Origin: an uncultured Lachnospiraceae bacterium
GTDB lineage: Bacteria > Bacillota > Clostridia > Lachnospirales > Lachnospiraceae
Direction of reading: 5' to 3'
Length of the DNA stretch: 35,008 bases
Assembly (NCBI GenBank): GCA_910579645.1
Contig: CAJTVK010000036.1
Coordinates: 1-35,008 of the forward strand
Of the stretch, positions 24,703 to 32,536 are shown piece after piece. The stretch's first letter is position 1. Each line of letters starts with the position of its first letter. Both the position numbers and the translations under genes were made by a program. The notes beneath the pieces were generated by a model. It was not told where the DNA came from. It saw only the letters and a program-made list of their open reading frames with translations, and searched no databases.

Positions 24703-24748
24703 CTTTCACGTCTGCATGCATGTGACTTTCACGTCTGCATGCATGTGC
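24703..24748. repeat. Tandem duplication of a 23-bp unit
   Basis: CTTTCACGTCTGCATGCATG followed by TG(A/C) occurs twice head to tail (24703-24725 and 24726-24748), with a mismatch only in the last base. Each unit contains the palindrome TGCATGCA. It lies in the dapL/binding-protein gap, about 75-120 bp upstream of the binding-protein start, where regulator sites would be expected. Confidence 0.85.
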
Positions 24749-24794
24749 CCCTCACGGCAGCCGCTCCTTTTTTCCCGAAGCGGCATACCAAACC

Positions 24795-26009
24795 TTACAA
24801 TGCCTTAATCCTGTCCACAGCCTCCACCGTGTTCGCATAGCTTCCAAACGCAGTCAGCCTGAAATAAGTTTCCCCGCTGGGTCCAAAGCCGGAACCGGGT
24901 GTTCCCACCACATTGGCCTTTTCCAATAAATAATCAAAAAACTCCCAGCTTGTCATGCCAAACGGAGCTTTCAGCCAGATATAAGGTGAATTGACTCCCC
25001 CGGACACTGTATAGCCGGCCTCCTTCAGCCCATTCAGAATATATTTTGCATTGTTCATGTAATAAGCGACCTGCTGCTTCAGCTGCGCCTTTCCGGCCTC
25101 GGAATAAACGGCTTCCCCGGCCCGCTGCACAATATAAGGAGCCCCGTTATACTTCGTGCCATGCCGTCTTGCCCATAACGAATGCAGCATAACATCGCCG
25201 CACTTCAGATCCTTAGGGATTACCGTATATCCCAAGCGGACTCCGGTAAAGCCTGCATTCTTGGAGAAAGAATGCAGTTCTATTGCACAGGTCCGCGCGC
25301 CTTCACATTCATAGATGCTATGGGGCACATCCTCCTCCGAAATATAAGCTTCATACGCCGCGTCGAAAATAATGACCGCCCCAACCTTATTCGCATAGTC
25401 CACCCACTCCTGAAGCTGCGCCTTAGTGACAGCAGAACCGGTAGGATTGTTAGGAAAGCAGAGATAAATCAAATCAGGAGTCTCCTTCGGCAGTTCCGGC
25501 GCAAAATCATTTTCTGCCAGACAGGGCATATACACTACGTCGCTCCAGGTTTCCGCTGCCGCATCATAGGTGCCTGTCCTGCCCGCCATTACATTAGTAT
25601 CCACATAAACCGGATATACCGGATCGCATACTGCAATTTTATTGTCCGTGCCGAAGATTTCCTGAATATTTCCGGAGTCGCATTTTGCCCCGTCGGAAAT
25701 AAAAATCTCATCTTCCGCAATGGCACAGCCTCTGGCCTTATAATCATTCTCCGCAATGGCCTTCCGCAAAAATTCATATCCAAGGTCAGGGGCATATCCC
25801 CTGAAAGTTTCCGCTTTCCCCATTTCGTCCACCGCCCCGTGCAGTGCCTCTATAATTGCAGGAGCCAACGGCTGCGTCACATCGCCGATGCCTAACCGGA
25901 TAATCTTTTTGTCCGGATTTGCCTGCGAATAAGCATTTACTTTTTTGCCTATCGTGGAAAAAAGATAGCTTCCCGGCAGTTTCAGGTAATTTTCATTAAT
26001 TTTAAACAT
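24795..26009 (-). CDS. dapL: LL-diaminopimelate aminotransferase
   Basis: A PLP enzyme of 404 aa that converts L-tetrahydrodipicolinate and glutamate directly to LL-diaminopimelate, bypassing the acyl-intermediate branches of lysine and peptidoglycan precursor synthesis. DapL features are the start FKINENYLKLPGSYLFSTI, RLGIGDVTQPL, the DGAKCDSGNIQEIFG loop, CFPNNPTGS, and the PLP lysine in LHSFSKNAGFTGVRLGY. ATG 26009 has AAGGAG upstream. It follows dapF by 11 bp, so two successive enzymes of the pathway form one operon. Confidence 0.97.
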   Translation of the reverse strand: MFKINENYLKLPGSYLFSTIGKKVNAYSQANPDKKIIRLGIGDVTQPLAPAIIEALHGAVDEMGKAETFRGYAPDLGYEFLRKAIAENDYKARGCAIAEDEIFISDGAKCDSGNIQEIFGTDNKIAVCDPVYPVYVDTNVMAGRTGTYDAAAETWSDVVYMPCLAENDFAPELPKETPDLIYLCFPNNPTGSAVTKAQLQEWVDYANKVGAVIIFDAAYEAYISEEDVPHSIYECEGARTCAIELHSFSKNAGFTGVRLGYTVIPKDLKCGDVMLHSLWARRHGTKYNGAPYIVQRAGEAVYSEAGKAQLKQQVAYYMNNAKYILNGLKEAGYTVSGGVNSPYIWLKAPFGMTSWEFFDYLLEKANVVGTPGSGFGPSGETYFRLTAFGSYANTVEAVDRIKAL

Positions 26010-26020
26010 ATCATTTCTCC

Positions 26021-26962
26021 TTATTCATTATAATCTGTTTCACCGTCAAAAACAGTCTCTGCCGGCCCGGACATATATACCATATTCTCTTTCCGATCCC
26101 ACAGAATATTTAACTCGCCACCCAATAGTTTAACAGTAACTTCCTCTTCCGTCAAATCATTTAATATGCAAGCCACCGCCGCCGCACAAGCTCCGGTTCC
26201 GCAGGCCAGCGTCTCCCCCGTCCCTCTTTCCCATACACGCATTTGTATGGTTTTACGGTCCAGCACCTTCACAAACTCCGTGTTGGTCTTTTTCGGGAAT
26301 CGGGGATGCTTCTCTATCAGGGAGCCGACGCCTTCTACCATATTCCGGCCGAATACATCTCTGCTGTCCGCTTTCCCGCCCTCATTCTCATTGTCCGTTC
26401 CGATCAATATGTTTTTCTCGTCTACAAATATGACTGCATGAGGATTTCCCATGGACACACAGGTAATCTTATACTTTTTTCCGCCTGCCTCGATTTCTTC
26501 CCCGATTACCTCTTCCGCATCGGAAATCACCGGCACCTCGGCTGCCTTCAGTACCGGCGCGCCCATGCTCACCCTCACCTTCACTACCTTCCCGTCTTCC
26601 ACGGACAGGTCTAAAAGCTTGACGTTCCCGCAGCTGACAATACTGATTTGCTGACGGTCCGTCCAACCCCTGTCATATACATATTTAGCCACACAACGTA
26701 TTCCGTTTCCGCACATTTCCGCCCGGGAGCCGTCCGCGTTGTACATCTCCATCTCAAAGTCGGCTTTCTGCCCCGGTTCCGTCTCCTTCCCCTCCGGTAC
26801 CCGGTGTATCCATATCACCCCGTCGCCGCCTATGCCGAAATGCCGGTCGCTGAGCCTCCTTACCAGTTCTGCCCTTTTTTCCGCATTTTCCGGCCTTTGA
26901 CTCCCCTCCATATAAATATAATCATTTCCGCATCCCTGCATCTTCGTAAACTTTATTTTCAT
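26021..26962 (-). CDS. dapF: Diaminopimelate epimerase
   Basis: Converts LL- to meso-diaminopimelate without cofactor, using two cysteines. The 313-aa protein starts KFTKMQGCGNDYIYM. Catalytic cysteines lie in NADGSRAEMCGNGIRC and in the late ETLACGTGACA motif. A loop around DNENEGGKADSRDVFGRN is somewhat longer than in many homologues. I chose ATG 26962 with AAGGAGAGGG upstream; a longer frame to 27010 adds 16 residues without support. It is the first gene of the dapF-dapL operon, with an extended -10-like sequence (TGGTATGCT) about 55 bp upstream. Confidence 0.97.
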   Translation of the reverse strand: MKIKFTKMQGCGNDYIYMEGSQRPENAEKRAELVRRLSDRHFGIGGDGVIWIHRVPEGKETEPGQKADFEMEMYNADGSRAEMCGNGIRCVAKYVYDRGWTDRQQISIVSCGNVKLLDLSVEDGKVVKVRVSMGAPVLKAAEVPVISDAEEVIGEEIEAGGKKYKITCVSMGNPHAVIFVDEKNILIGTDNENEGGKADSRDVFGRNMVEGVGSLIEKHPRFPKKTNTEFVKVLDRKTIQMRVWERGTGETLACGTGACAAAVACILNDLTEEEVTVKLLGGELNILWDRKENMVYMSGPAETVFDGETDYNE

Positions 26963-27088
26963 GCATCCCTCTCCTTTCCTTCTCCCATGCTCTCTGCTAC
27001 TTTTAAGCATACCACAATTTTATCCATTCTGCACTGCATTCTACGCAGTAATCCAAAAGAACGCATGCTTTTCTTCTCCTTTCCGGCG

Positions 27089-27120
27089 AAAAAAAGACTG
27101 CCGCAGTCACCCCGGCAGTC
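27089..27120 (-). terminator. Intrinsic terminator after the second chemoreceptor gene
   Basis: On the minus strand a perfect 8-bp stem (GACTGCCG / CGGCAGTC, 9-nt loop) is followed by TTTTTTT. It lies about 75 bp past the chemoreceptor stop and ahead of the dapF promoter. Confidence 0.9.
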
Positions 27121-27194
27121 CTTTTGCAAACTTCATTTCTATACTGTTTTTTCTTCATGGCAAGGAGAATGATTACCGCCACTCAGCAAATCCT

Positions 27195-28892
27195 CTATTG
27201 ATTCAGCTTAAACTGACATACAAGGCCGTCCAAGGTCACTGCCTGTGCAGACAGTTCCTCGCTGGTAGCGGAAGCTTCCTCTGCCGTCGCCGCATTGCTC
27301 TGCACTACTTCCGATATCTGGTTTACGCCAATCTCCGCCTGACGCATCGCTTCTGCCTGTTCTTCAATCATTACCTTCAGGCTCCTGGAGAATTCCGCAA
27401 TAGACTTAATTCCGTCAACCACTGACTGTAGCGAGCCGGATGCCCGTTCTGCCGCACGGTTTCCTTCCGTAACTTCCTTGATAGAGCCTTCTATCAGTTC
27501 CCTGGTATCCACGGCGGCTTTCGCGCTCTGATCCGCCAACTCCCTGATCTGACCTGCAACTACCGCAAATCCACGGCCGGATTCGCCGGCCCTTGCCGCT
27601 TCTATGGATGCATTCAGGGACAGCAGGTTTGTCTGTGCCGCAATGGATTCGATTTCGGAAATAATATTTCCGATTCTCATGGAAGCATCGTTTATCCGTT
27701 CCATGGCCGCCATCATAGTATTCATTTCTTCCCTGCTGTTATCGGCCTCACTTGCATATTGCTGCGCTTTTGTATAAGAATCTTCTGCGCTGACTACGCT
27801 TCTTTCCATCGTCGATGTAATGTCACTGATAGTTGCATGCAATTCCTGTACTGCACTGGCCTGTTCGGTAGCGCCTTCCGCAAGGCTCTGGGATGCCTCT
27901 GCCAAATCGCCGGAACCGGCCTGCACCTGATTGGAGGCTTCTCCGATGGAATGCAGTGTCTTGGTCATCTGCGCCCTCATTCCTCGCATAGCTTCCAGCA
28001 TCTTCATGAAATCGCCGGTATATTTTTCTTCCACCTTGGATCTGGCAGTATAATCCCCGCCTGCCATCTGTTCCATGATTCCGCCCATATCAAGGATAAT
28101 TGCACTCAGGTTGTCTGCCATATGAGTTGCATAAGTTTCCATCTCTTCCACTTCGTCGCCGGTATTTGCCAACGGGAACGGAGAAGTAAGGTCGCCTTCT
28201 GCAAAGGTTTTCAGCCTTCCTCCCAAATCAATCAGCGGATCGCCTATCTTTCTTGCAATATTCTTACCGATGCGCATGGAAATCAATACGGAAAGGCCGA
28301 TTACAACTGCAATCAGAATAGCCGTAACTACACTTATCACCGTAAGCACAGTGGATAAGGAACGTCCTTCATTCACTTTTACATCCAAAAGCGATTCCAG
28401 ATTTTCATAGATGCCGTTATATACGCCGGCCAACTCATTCAGGGCTATGTCCTGTGCTTCTCTGCAGCGCTCCCTGTCCGTAGTTGCCCCAATCTCCATG
28501 ATTCTTGTATCCAGTTCCCAATATGTATCCAATTCCGCCACTATAGCATCGTAAGTTTTCTTACCGTCTTCGGACACTATCGTTTTTTCCACTTCCTTCA
28601 GGCTTTCCTTAAATTCCGCAATTTTCTCTTCATGCTGCTGCACTACCATGGCTATGGCATCTTCGTCGTCATACCCAATTGCCGCACGGAGCGACGACCT
28701 GATATCCGCAAATTCAAACATTGCCTTTCCAATGTCACCCTGCGCAAAACCAAAATTAGTCAGCGCATAAGAATACCTGTTAGATAATACAATAATTGCA
28801 ATCAAACCGACAATAGCCGCTATGGCTGTGATTGCCGACACCGTAAAAAAAGATCTGGTAAGTTTCTTTTCAATCTTTTCTTTTTTTACCAT
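27195..28892 (-). CDS. Methyl-accepting chemotaxis protein with 4HB-type sensor and HAMP
   Basis: A 565-aa chemoreceptor. Helix 1 (about 15-37, FTVSAITAIAAIVGLIAIIV) and helix 2 (about 188-210, VLTVISVVTAILIAVVIGL) flank a four-helix-bundle sensor of about 150 residues. HAMP (about 212-265) and a signalling hairpin with tip AAQTNLLSLNASIEAARAG then GRGFAVVAGQIRELADQS follow. The region between HAMP and the hairpin (about 265-310) includes a second HAMP-like stretch. The start has AGAGGAG upstream. It has its own promoter and terminator, separate from the first chemoreceptor, so the two are probably regulated independently. The ligand is unknown. Confidence 0.94.
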   Translation of the reverse strand: MVKKEKIEKKLTRSFFTVSAITAIAAIVGLIAIIVLSNRYSYALTNFGFAQGDIGKAMFEFADIRSSLRAAIGYDDEDAIAMVVQQHEEKIAEFKESLKEVEKTIVSEDGKKTYDAIVAELDTYWELDTRIMEIGATTDRERCREAQDIALNELAGVYNGIYENLESLLDVKVNEGRSLSTVLTVISVVTAILIAVVIGLSVLISMRIGKNIARKIGDPLIDLGGRLKTFAEGDLTSPFPLANTGDEVEEMETYATHMADNLSAIILDMGGIMEQMAGGDYTARSKVEEKYTGDFMKMLEAMRGMRAQMTKTLHSIGEASNQVQAGSGDLAEASQSLAEGATEQASAVQELHATISDITSTMERSVVSAEDSYTKAQQYASEADNSREEMNTMMAAMERINDASMRIGNIISEIESIAAQTNLLSLNASIEAARAGESGRGFAVVAGQIRELADQSAKAAVDTRELIEGSIKEVTEGNRAAERASGSLQSVVDGIKSIAEFSRSLKVMIEEQAEAMRQAEIGVNQISEVVQSNAATAEEASATSEELSAQAVTLDGLVCQFKLNQ

Positions 28893-28957
28893 TACTATGC
28901 TCTCCTCTCTGTCCTATTTCCCGGCTTGCTGTCAGGAACTACTTTCACTTAAATATG

Positions 28958-28986
28958 ATTTTATACATATTTTATTAAATATTCAA
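28958..28986 (-). promoter_or_regulatory. Promoter of the second chemoreceptor with direct repeats
   Basis: On the minus strand TTGAAT, 17 nt, TAAAAT (-10 at 28958-28963, -35 at 28981-28986). An 11-bp direct repeat, AAAACTATTGA, overlaps the -35 (28983-28993) and recurs 32 bp upstream (29015-29025), about three helical turns, as expected for an activator bound on one DNA face. It does not resemble a sigma-28 motility promoter. Confidence 0.5.
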
Positions 28987-29136
28987 TAGTTTTTACAAAA
29001 AATGTTCTATTCTGTCAATAGTTTTAAGAAAAAATTAATTTTCCTCTGATACGTCAATATCCCGTATTTCTGCATATCCTAAGACATCCCCCAATATCAT
29101 TTAGGCAATTTGCTGTACCGACCCTTTAAATTTTCA

Positions 29137-29238
29137 TTAAAAATGCACATATGCGTTTTGTTCTGTCAGCTCTCCTCCCACTACTGCTCTTCCTTTTTCC
29201 GTATCCTCCTTAAAAATACTTCTTTTCGCTTCTCCCAC
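29137..29238 (-). CDS. Probable small protein of 33 aa
   Basis: GTG 29238 is preceded by AAGGAG with a 7-nt spacer. The protein reads MGEAKRSIFKEDTEKGRAVV, then GGELTEQNAYVHF and a stop. It is hydrophilic with no membrane helix or cysteine. A good promoter lies 31 bp upstream. I do not recognise a family. It could also be the leader of a longer transcript reaching the second chemoreceptor, or the open frame may be accidental with the promoter making a small RNA. The combination of promoter, spacing and start makes a real short gene more likely than chance. Confidence 0.45.
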   Translation of the reverse strand: MGEAKRSIFKEDTEKGRAVVGGELTEQNAYVHF

Positions 29239-29268
29239 CGCATCACTCCTTAAACCAACTTTTTTTAA

Positions 29269-29297
29269 ATTATAACACAAGATAATACCATTTTCCA
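29269..29297 (-). promoter_or_regulatory. Promoter for the small gene at 29137-29238
   Basis: On the minus strand TGGAAA, 17 nt, TATAAT (-10 at 29269-29274, -35 at 29292-29297), with TG one base before the -10 (TGTTATAAT). It lies just beyond the 3' end of the CmpB-like gene, so transcription restarts here. Confidence 0.55.
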
Positions 29298-29340
29298 GTT
29301 TTGTATAAATTGTTTTGCTGTTTTTGCAATGGTTGGTTGC

Positions 29341-30012
29341 TCAGAAACTGATGCCTTTTCCCATATGCGGAAAGTCCGCCGCCCATGCGGCATCTGCGGC
29401 AAAAAGCAAAAGCAGCACAAGACATAGCAGCTGCAGCCCCTTCCTGCCCTTTTCCCTTCTCCACGTCTTCCGGTACAGCATCCGCAGATAAGGAATGACA
29501 TAGCAGATGAGCAGCCATCCTCCCACCCCGAACAGCAAGCTGGCCAACAGGCAGATACGTCCCCCCACATTCAAAAACTCCCCGCTATAGTCCCACCACC
29601 GGATTCCCCAAGTCCGTTCCAGCAGAAAACTGGCCAGATATTCCAATACGGAACAGACAGCCATGGAAACGAAAAAAACACGCACCTGCTTCTTTTCCCA
29701 TCGCTTCAGCAGAAAAGCCAGCAGAATCCCCCCGCCCCCGTAAATCGGCAGCCATGGCCCCCACAGCACTCCCCGGTTCACAAAGTCCCCGTCCTTCACC
29801 AGATAAATTCCCGCCTCCCATACCCAGCCTGCAAAAGACAGCAGAAAAAACAGCGGCACATAAAAGAAAAAACCATATACCTGCCCCGTACGCCTCTGCC
29901 CCGAATTCAAATCCTTCCCTTTTCCCGTTCCATATTCCATTGCCTTTTCCCTTATCATTCCCTTACCGCTCTCTTTTCCGCGTCCATTTTCCTGCCGCCC
30001 TTTCACAGACAT
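29341..30012 (-). CDS. Putative ABC-transporter-type membrane protein (CmpB/DUF1113 family)
   Basis: Multi-pass protein of about 223 aa. The conserved block resembles the ABC_trans_CmpB family: SFAGWVWEAGIYLVKDGDFV, NRGVLWGPWLPIYGGGGI, LEYLASFLLERTWGIRWWDY and NVGGRICLLASLLFG. About five helices span residues 50-190, and a further hydrophobic segment sits near the C-terminus. The first 45 residues are Lys/Gly/Glu-rich. The start is uncertain: ATG 30012 lacks a good ribosome binding site, TTG 30030 is possible, and a downstream ATG (codon 25 from 30012) has AAGGGA at good spacing. The biochemical role of the family is not established. It is divergent from the cidA/lrgA-lrgB operon. Confidence 0.8.
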   Translation of the reverse strand: MSVKGRQENGRGKESGKGMIREKAMEYGTGKGKDLNSGQRRTGQVYGFFFYVPLFFLLSFAGWVWEAGIYLVKDGDFVNRGVLWGPWLPIYGGGGILLAFLLKRWEKKQVRVFFVSMAVCSVLEYLASFLLERTWGIRWWDYSGEFLNVGGRICLLASLLFGVGGWLLICYVIPYLRMLYRKTWRREKGRKGLQLLCLVLLLLFAADAAWAADFPHMGKGISF

Positions 30013-30103
30013 TATGCCGCTTTTTAACAAATCCTATTCGGCCGGACGACTTTCATGCCGCGGAAATATTTCAGCTTTGTGCCTGCGTTGGTGTCCCGGC
30101 CTG

Positions 30104-30132
30104 TTGACAATCTTTTCCCTTTGTCCTATCAT
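30104..30132 (+). promoter_or_regulatory. Promoter of the cidA/lrgA-lrgB operon
   Basis: TTGACA (30104-30109), 17 nt, TATCAT (30127-30132), 35 bp before the start codon. It is close to consensus, suggesting substantial basal expression. Confidence 0.7.
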
Positions 30133-30167
30133 TGACTGGTGTTACCAATGGAGGGAGGGAAATACCA

Positions 30168-30605
30168 ATGAAATTTTTACGACAGTTCAGCATCATCCTA
30201 TCCGTTTCTTTCCTGGGCGAACTACTGCATGCGGCGATACCGCTCCCGGTTCCGGCCAGTGTCTACGGTCTGGGACTTATGCTGACTGCATTGTGCACAG
30301 GTGTGCTGAAAGTGAAGCAGGTGAAAGAAACGGCTGATTTCCTGATTGAAATTATGCCCGTCATGTTCATCCCCGCCGCCGTAGGGCTGCTGGATGCCTG
30401 GCCGCAGCTGCAGCCTATATGGATTCCCATTGCACTGATTACGCTCTTTACCACCATCATCGTCATGGCAGTGACCGGCCGGGTGACGCAATACATGATC
30501 CGAAAGAAAACATCTTCGGAAAGTAAGCGAAACAAAGATACCGTCCATTTCATATCCGCCAAAACAGACACGGAGGATGACCGACATGAAAGAAATTCTT
30601 ACTGA
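30168..30605 (+). CDS. lrgA: CidA/LrgA-family holin-like membrane protein
   Basis: A 145-aa protein with four hydrophobic segments and the CidA/LrgA signature (SVSFLGELLHAAIPLPVPAS, then FIPAAVGLLDAW). In staphylococci and bacilli the pair with LrgB affects murein hydrolase activity, cell lysis and pyruvate movement across the membrane. The start at 30168 follows GGAGGGAGGG; a longer frame to 30132 would lie in the promoter. The soluble C-terminal tail (about 115-145) is charged. The gene overlaps lrgB by 20 bp. Whether it is CidA- or LrgA-type cannot be separated by eye, and no LytS/LytR regulator is adjacent. Confidence 0.92.
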   Translation: MKFLRQFSIILSVSFLGELLHAAIPLPVPASVYGLGLMLTALCTGVLKVKQVKETADFLIEIMPVMFIPAAVGLLDAWPQLQPIWIPIALITLFTTIIVMAVTGRVTQYMIRKKTSSESKRNKDTVHFISAKTDTEDDRHERNSY

Positions 30606-31278
30606 TTCCGTATTTTTTGGGGCTTTTCTAAGCCTCGCCGCATACGAAGCCGGACTGGCCCTGAAGAAAAAGTTCAGGCTGACCGTCCTGAACCCGCTGC
30701 TGACAAGCACGTTCTTTGTCATAGCCGCCCTTCTGCTGCTTGACATAGATTACCGCAGCTACAATGAAAGCGCAAAATATATAAGCTATCTTCTGACCCC
30801 GGCCACCGTATGCCTGGCCGTCCCCCTCTATCAGCAGATTACGCTGCTCCGGAAAAACCTCACTGCCGTAGCCGGCGGAATTACCGCAGGAGTGCTCACC
30901 AGCCTTCTGAGCGTTTTCCTGCTCTCCAAGCTGTTTTCCCTGAATCATGAGCAATATGTGACATTACTGCCAAAATCCATTACCACTGCCATCGGAATGG
31001 GCATTTCCGAAGAACTTGGCGGCATCCGAACCATTACCGTGGCAGTCATTATCGTCACGGGAATCATAGGAAATGTCATTGCGGAATCTATATGCAAAAT
31101 ATTCCGCATACAGGAACCGATTGCCAAGGGACTGGCAATCGGCACTTCCTCCCATGCAATCGGAACGGCCAAAGCTATGGAACTGGGAGAAACGGAAGGT
31201 GCCATGAGCAGCCTGGCCATTGCCGTGGCAGGACTTCTGACCGTCCTTGGCGCTTCTTTCTTCGCCGAACTGATGTAA
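30586..31278 (+). CDS. lrgB: LrgB-family membrane protein
   Basis: A 230-aa partner of the holin-like protein, with six to seven helices. Family motifs include LNPLLTSTFFVIAALLL, the TPATVCLAVPLYQQ segment, LPKSITTAIGMGISEELGGI and GTSSHAIGTAKAMELGE. I start it at 30586 (GGAGG nine bases upstream); an ATG nine bases earlier is too close to that site. It shares the promoter at 30104. After its stop there is a nested inverted repeat (TTCCTTC / GAAGGAA, 31291-31332, with CCGG-TAC-CCGG inside) lacking a T-run. Confidence 0.94.
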   Translation: MKEILTDSVFFGAFLSLAAYEAGLALKKKFRLTVLNPLLTSTFFVIAALLLLDIDYRSYNESAKYISYLLTPATVCLAVPLYQQITLLRKNLTAVAGGITAGVLTSLLSVFLLSKLFSLNHEQYVTLLPKSITTAIGMGISEELGGIRTITVAVIIVTGIIGNVIAESICKIFRIQEPIAKGLAIGTSSHAIGTAKAMELGETEGAMSSLAIAVAGLLTVLGASFFAELM

Positions 31279-31391
31279 TGGCATAAATATTTCCTTCTGC
31301 CGGTACCCGGAATTCCTCTCTGCCCGAAGGAAACAAGAATAAAACAAAAAAGAAACAAAAGCTTGTATCTAAAAAAAGAATTCCCCAAAAC

Positions 31392-31449
31392 TGGCATGGT
31401 TGAAAAAACCTTAAATGGCTCTTTCAACGATGCCATTTCTGCGTATAAT
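31392..31449 (+). promoter_or_regulatory. Dyad operator and promoter of the ECF S-component gene
   Basis: TATAAT at 31444-31449 (TGCGTATAAT). Just upstream lies a long inverted repeat, TGGCAT-G-GTTGAA ... TTCAAC-G-ATGCCA (31392-31435): two perfect 6-bp steps on each side with a single G-G mismatch and an 18-bp centre. It covers the -35 region, as a repressor site would. The substrate-specific regulator is unknown. I do not see a known vitamin riboswitch in the 73-nt leader. Confidence 0.5.
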
Positions 31450-31522
31450 ATGTTTCAGGCAGTTTGATTTTAAACAAACCGCTTGGCTCGTTGCCCGCGG
31501 AAAAAAAGAAAGGAATGAGATT

Positions 31523-32137
31523 ATGAAGAACAGCAAAAATGAACAGATTCAGAAAATTGTATTTACAGGAGTTATTGCCGCCCTGTCGTATGTGGTTTTT
31601 ACTTTTCTGCAGATTAAAATCACGCTTCCCGGAGGGGATGCCACTTCTATCCATTTAGGCAATGCGGTCTGTGTCCTCGGTGCGCTGCTGTTGGGCGGCG
31701 TATATGGAGGCTTGGGCGGGGCTATCGGAATGACAATCGGGGATTTGCTCGACCCGGTCTATATTGTCTACGCCCCGAAAACTTTCCTCCTGAAATTCTG
31801 CATCGGACTGATTACCGGTCTGGTTGCCCATAAAATGGGACATATCTCAACGGAAACCGACTCCGGCAAAGTGCTGAAATGGACGGTGGCGGCGGCAGTC
31901 AGCGGCCTGCTGTTCAATGTCATCTTCGACCCGCTGACAGGCTATTTCTATAAACTGGTTATTTTAGGAAAGCCGGCAGCGGAACTTGTGCTGACGTGGA
32001 ACATAGCCTCCACCTCCTTCAATGCCGTTGCCTCCGTAATCGCCTCCGTGGCGGTATATATGGCGCTGCGCCCTGCATTGAAAAAATCCGGCCTGTTCCC
32101 TGCCAATATCGGCATGCGGACAAAACAATACGGCTAA
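31523..32137 (+). CDS. ECF transporter S component, substrate unassigned
   Basis: A 204-aa membrane protein with about six helices. It is the substrate-binding subunit of an energy-coupling-factor importer that uses shared EcfT/EcfA subunits encoded elsewhere. Typical features are IVFTGVIAALSYVVFTFLQI at the start, LGNAVCVLGALLLGGVYGGL, GGAIGMTIGDLLDPVYI and FCIGLITGLVAHKMG. The start at 31523 has AAAGGA at 8 nt. It stands alone between lrgB and the convergent pspC unit. It lacks motifs that would let me name the substrate among thiamine, riboflavin, biotin, folate, queuosine precursors or others. Confidence 0.88.
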   Translation: MKNSKNEQIQKIVFTGVIAALSYVVFTFLQIKITLPGGDATSIHLGNAVCVLGALLLGGVYGGLGGAIGMTIGDLLDPVYIVYAPKTFLLKFCIGLITGLVAHKMGHISTETDSGKVLKWTVAAAVSGLLFNVIFDPLTGYFYKLVILGKPAAELVLTWNIASTSFNAVASVIASVAVYMALRPALKKSGLFPANIGMRTKQYG

Positions 32138-32162
32138 GTCAATTTCCCTTTGGGTGACTATA

Positions 32163-32194
32163 TAAAATCGAGCAGGGAAGACATTCCCTGCTCG
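32163..32194 (-). terminator. Terminator between convergent ECF and pspC units
   Basis: A perfect 11-bp stem (CGAGCAGGGAA / TTCCCTGCTCG, 4-nt loop). On the minus strand it is followed by ATTTTATA, so it ends the padR-pspC operon. On the plus strand there is no T-run, but the stem may also slow ECF-gene transcription. Confidence 0.8.
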
Positions 32195-32272
32195 CCATGC
32201 CGGGCACCCGCCAGCTTTTGCCGACATATCTCATCTGCGTGCCTGTATGCATAAAAATAATCCTACCGAATT

Positions 32273-32467
32273 TTATTCCTCCGGTATAATGATTGCCGCC
32301 AGCAGATATACCACAAATCCTGTCCCTACGCTGCAGATGCTGGCTATCAGCCAAATAATCCGTATTACCGTAGGATCCACGCCGATATACTCCCCCAATC
32401 CTCCGCACACTCCGCAGATTGTCCTGTTTGTCTTTGACCTGATAAGCTTTTTGTAATCGTTTCCCAT
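32273..32467 (-). CDS. PspC-domain small membrane protein
   Basis: A 64-aa protein that is essentially one PspC domain: KLIRSKTNRTICGVCGGLGE, YIGVDPTVIRIIW, and a hydrophobic C-terminal helix (LIASICSVGTGFVVYLLAAI). PspC proteins take part in envelope-stress (phage-shock or LiaRS-type) responses. The start has GAGGA 7-8 nt upstream. It is the last gene of the run padR-HAAS-DUF4097-pspC, 69 bp after the DUF4097 gene, and ends before a strong terminator. Confidence 0.92.
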   Translation of the reverse strand: MGNDYKKLIRSKTNRTICGVCGGLGEYIGVDPTVIRIIWLIASICSVGTGFVVYLLAAIIIPEE

Positions 32468-32536
32468 CCTTCATTCCTCACTTTCTTATTCTTATGATTT
32501 TATTTTACTGTTTCTTTGTTTCCATGTCTCTTTCCG

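Noticed and set aside
24703..24748. Possible start of a CRISPR array
   Set aside because: Only two copies, directly adjacent with no spacer, and no cas genes in the window.
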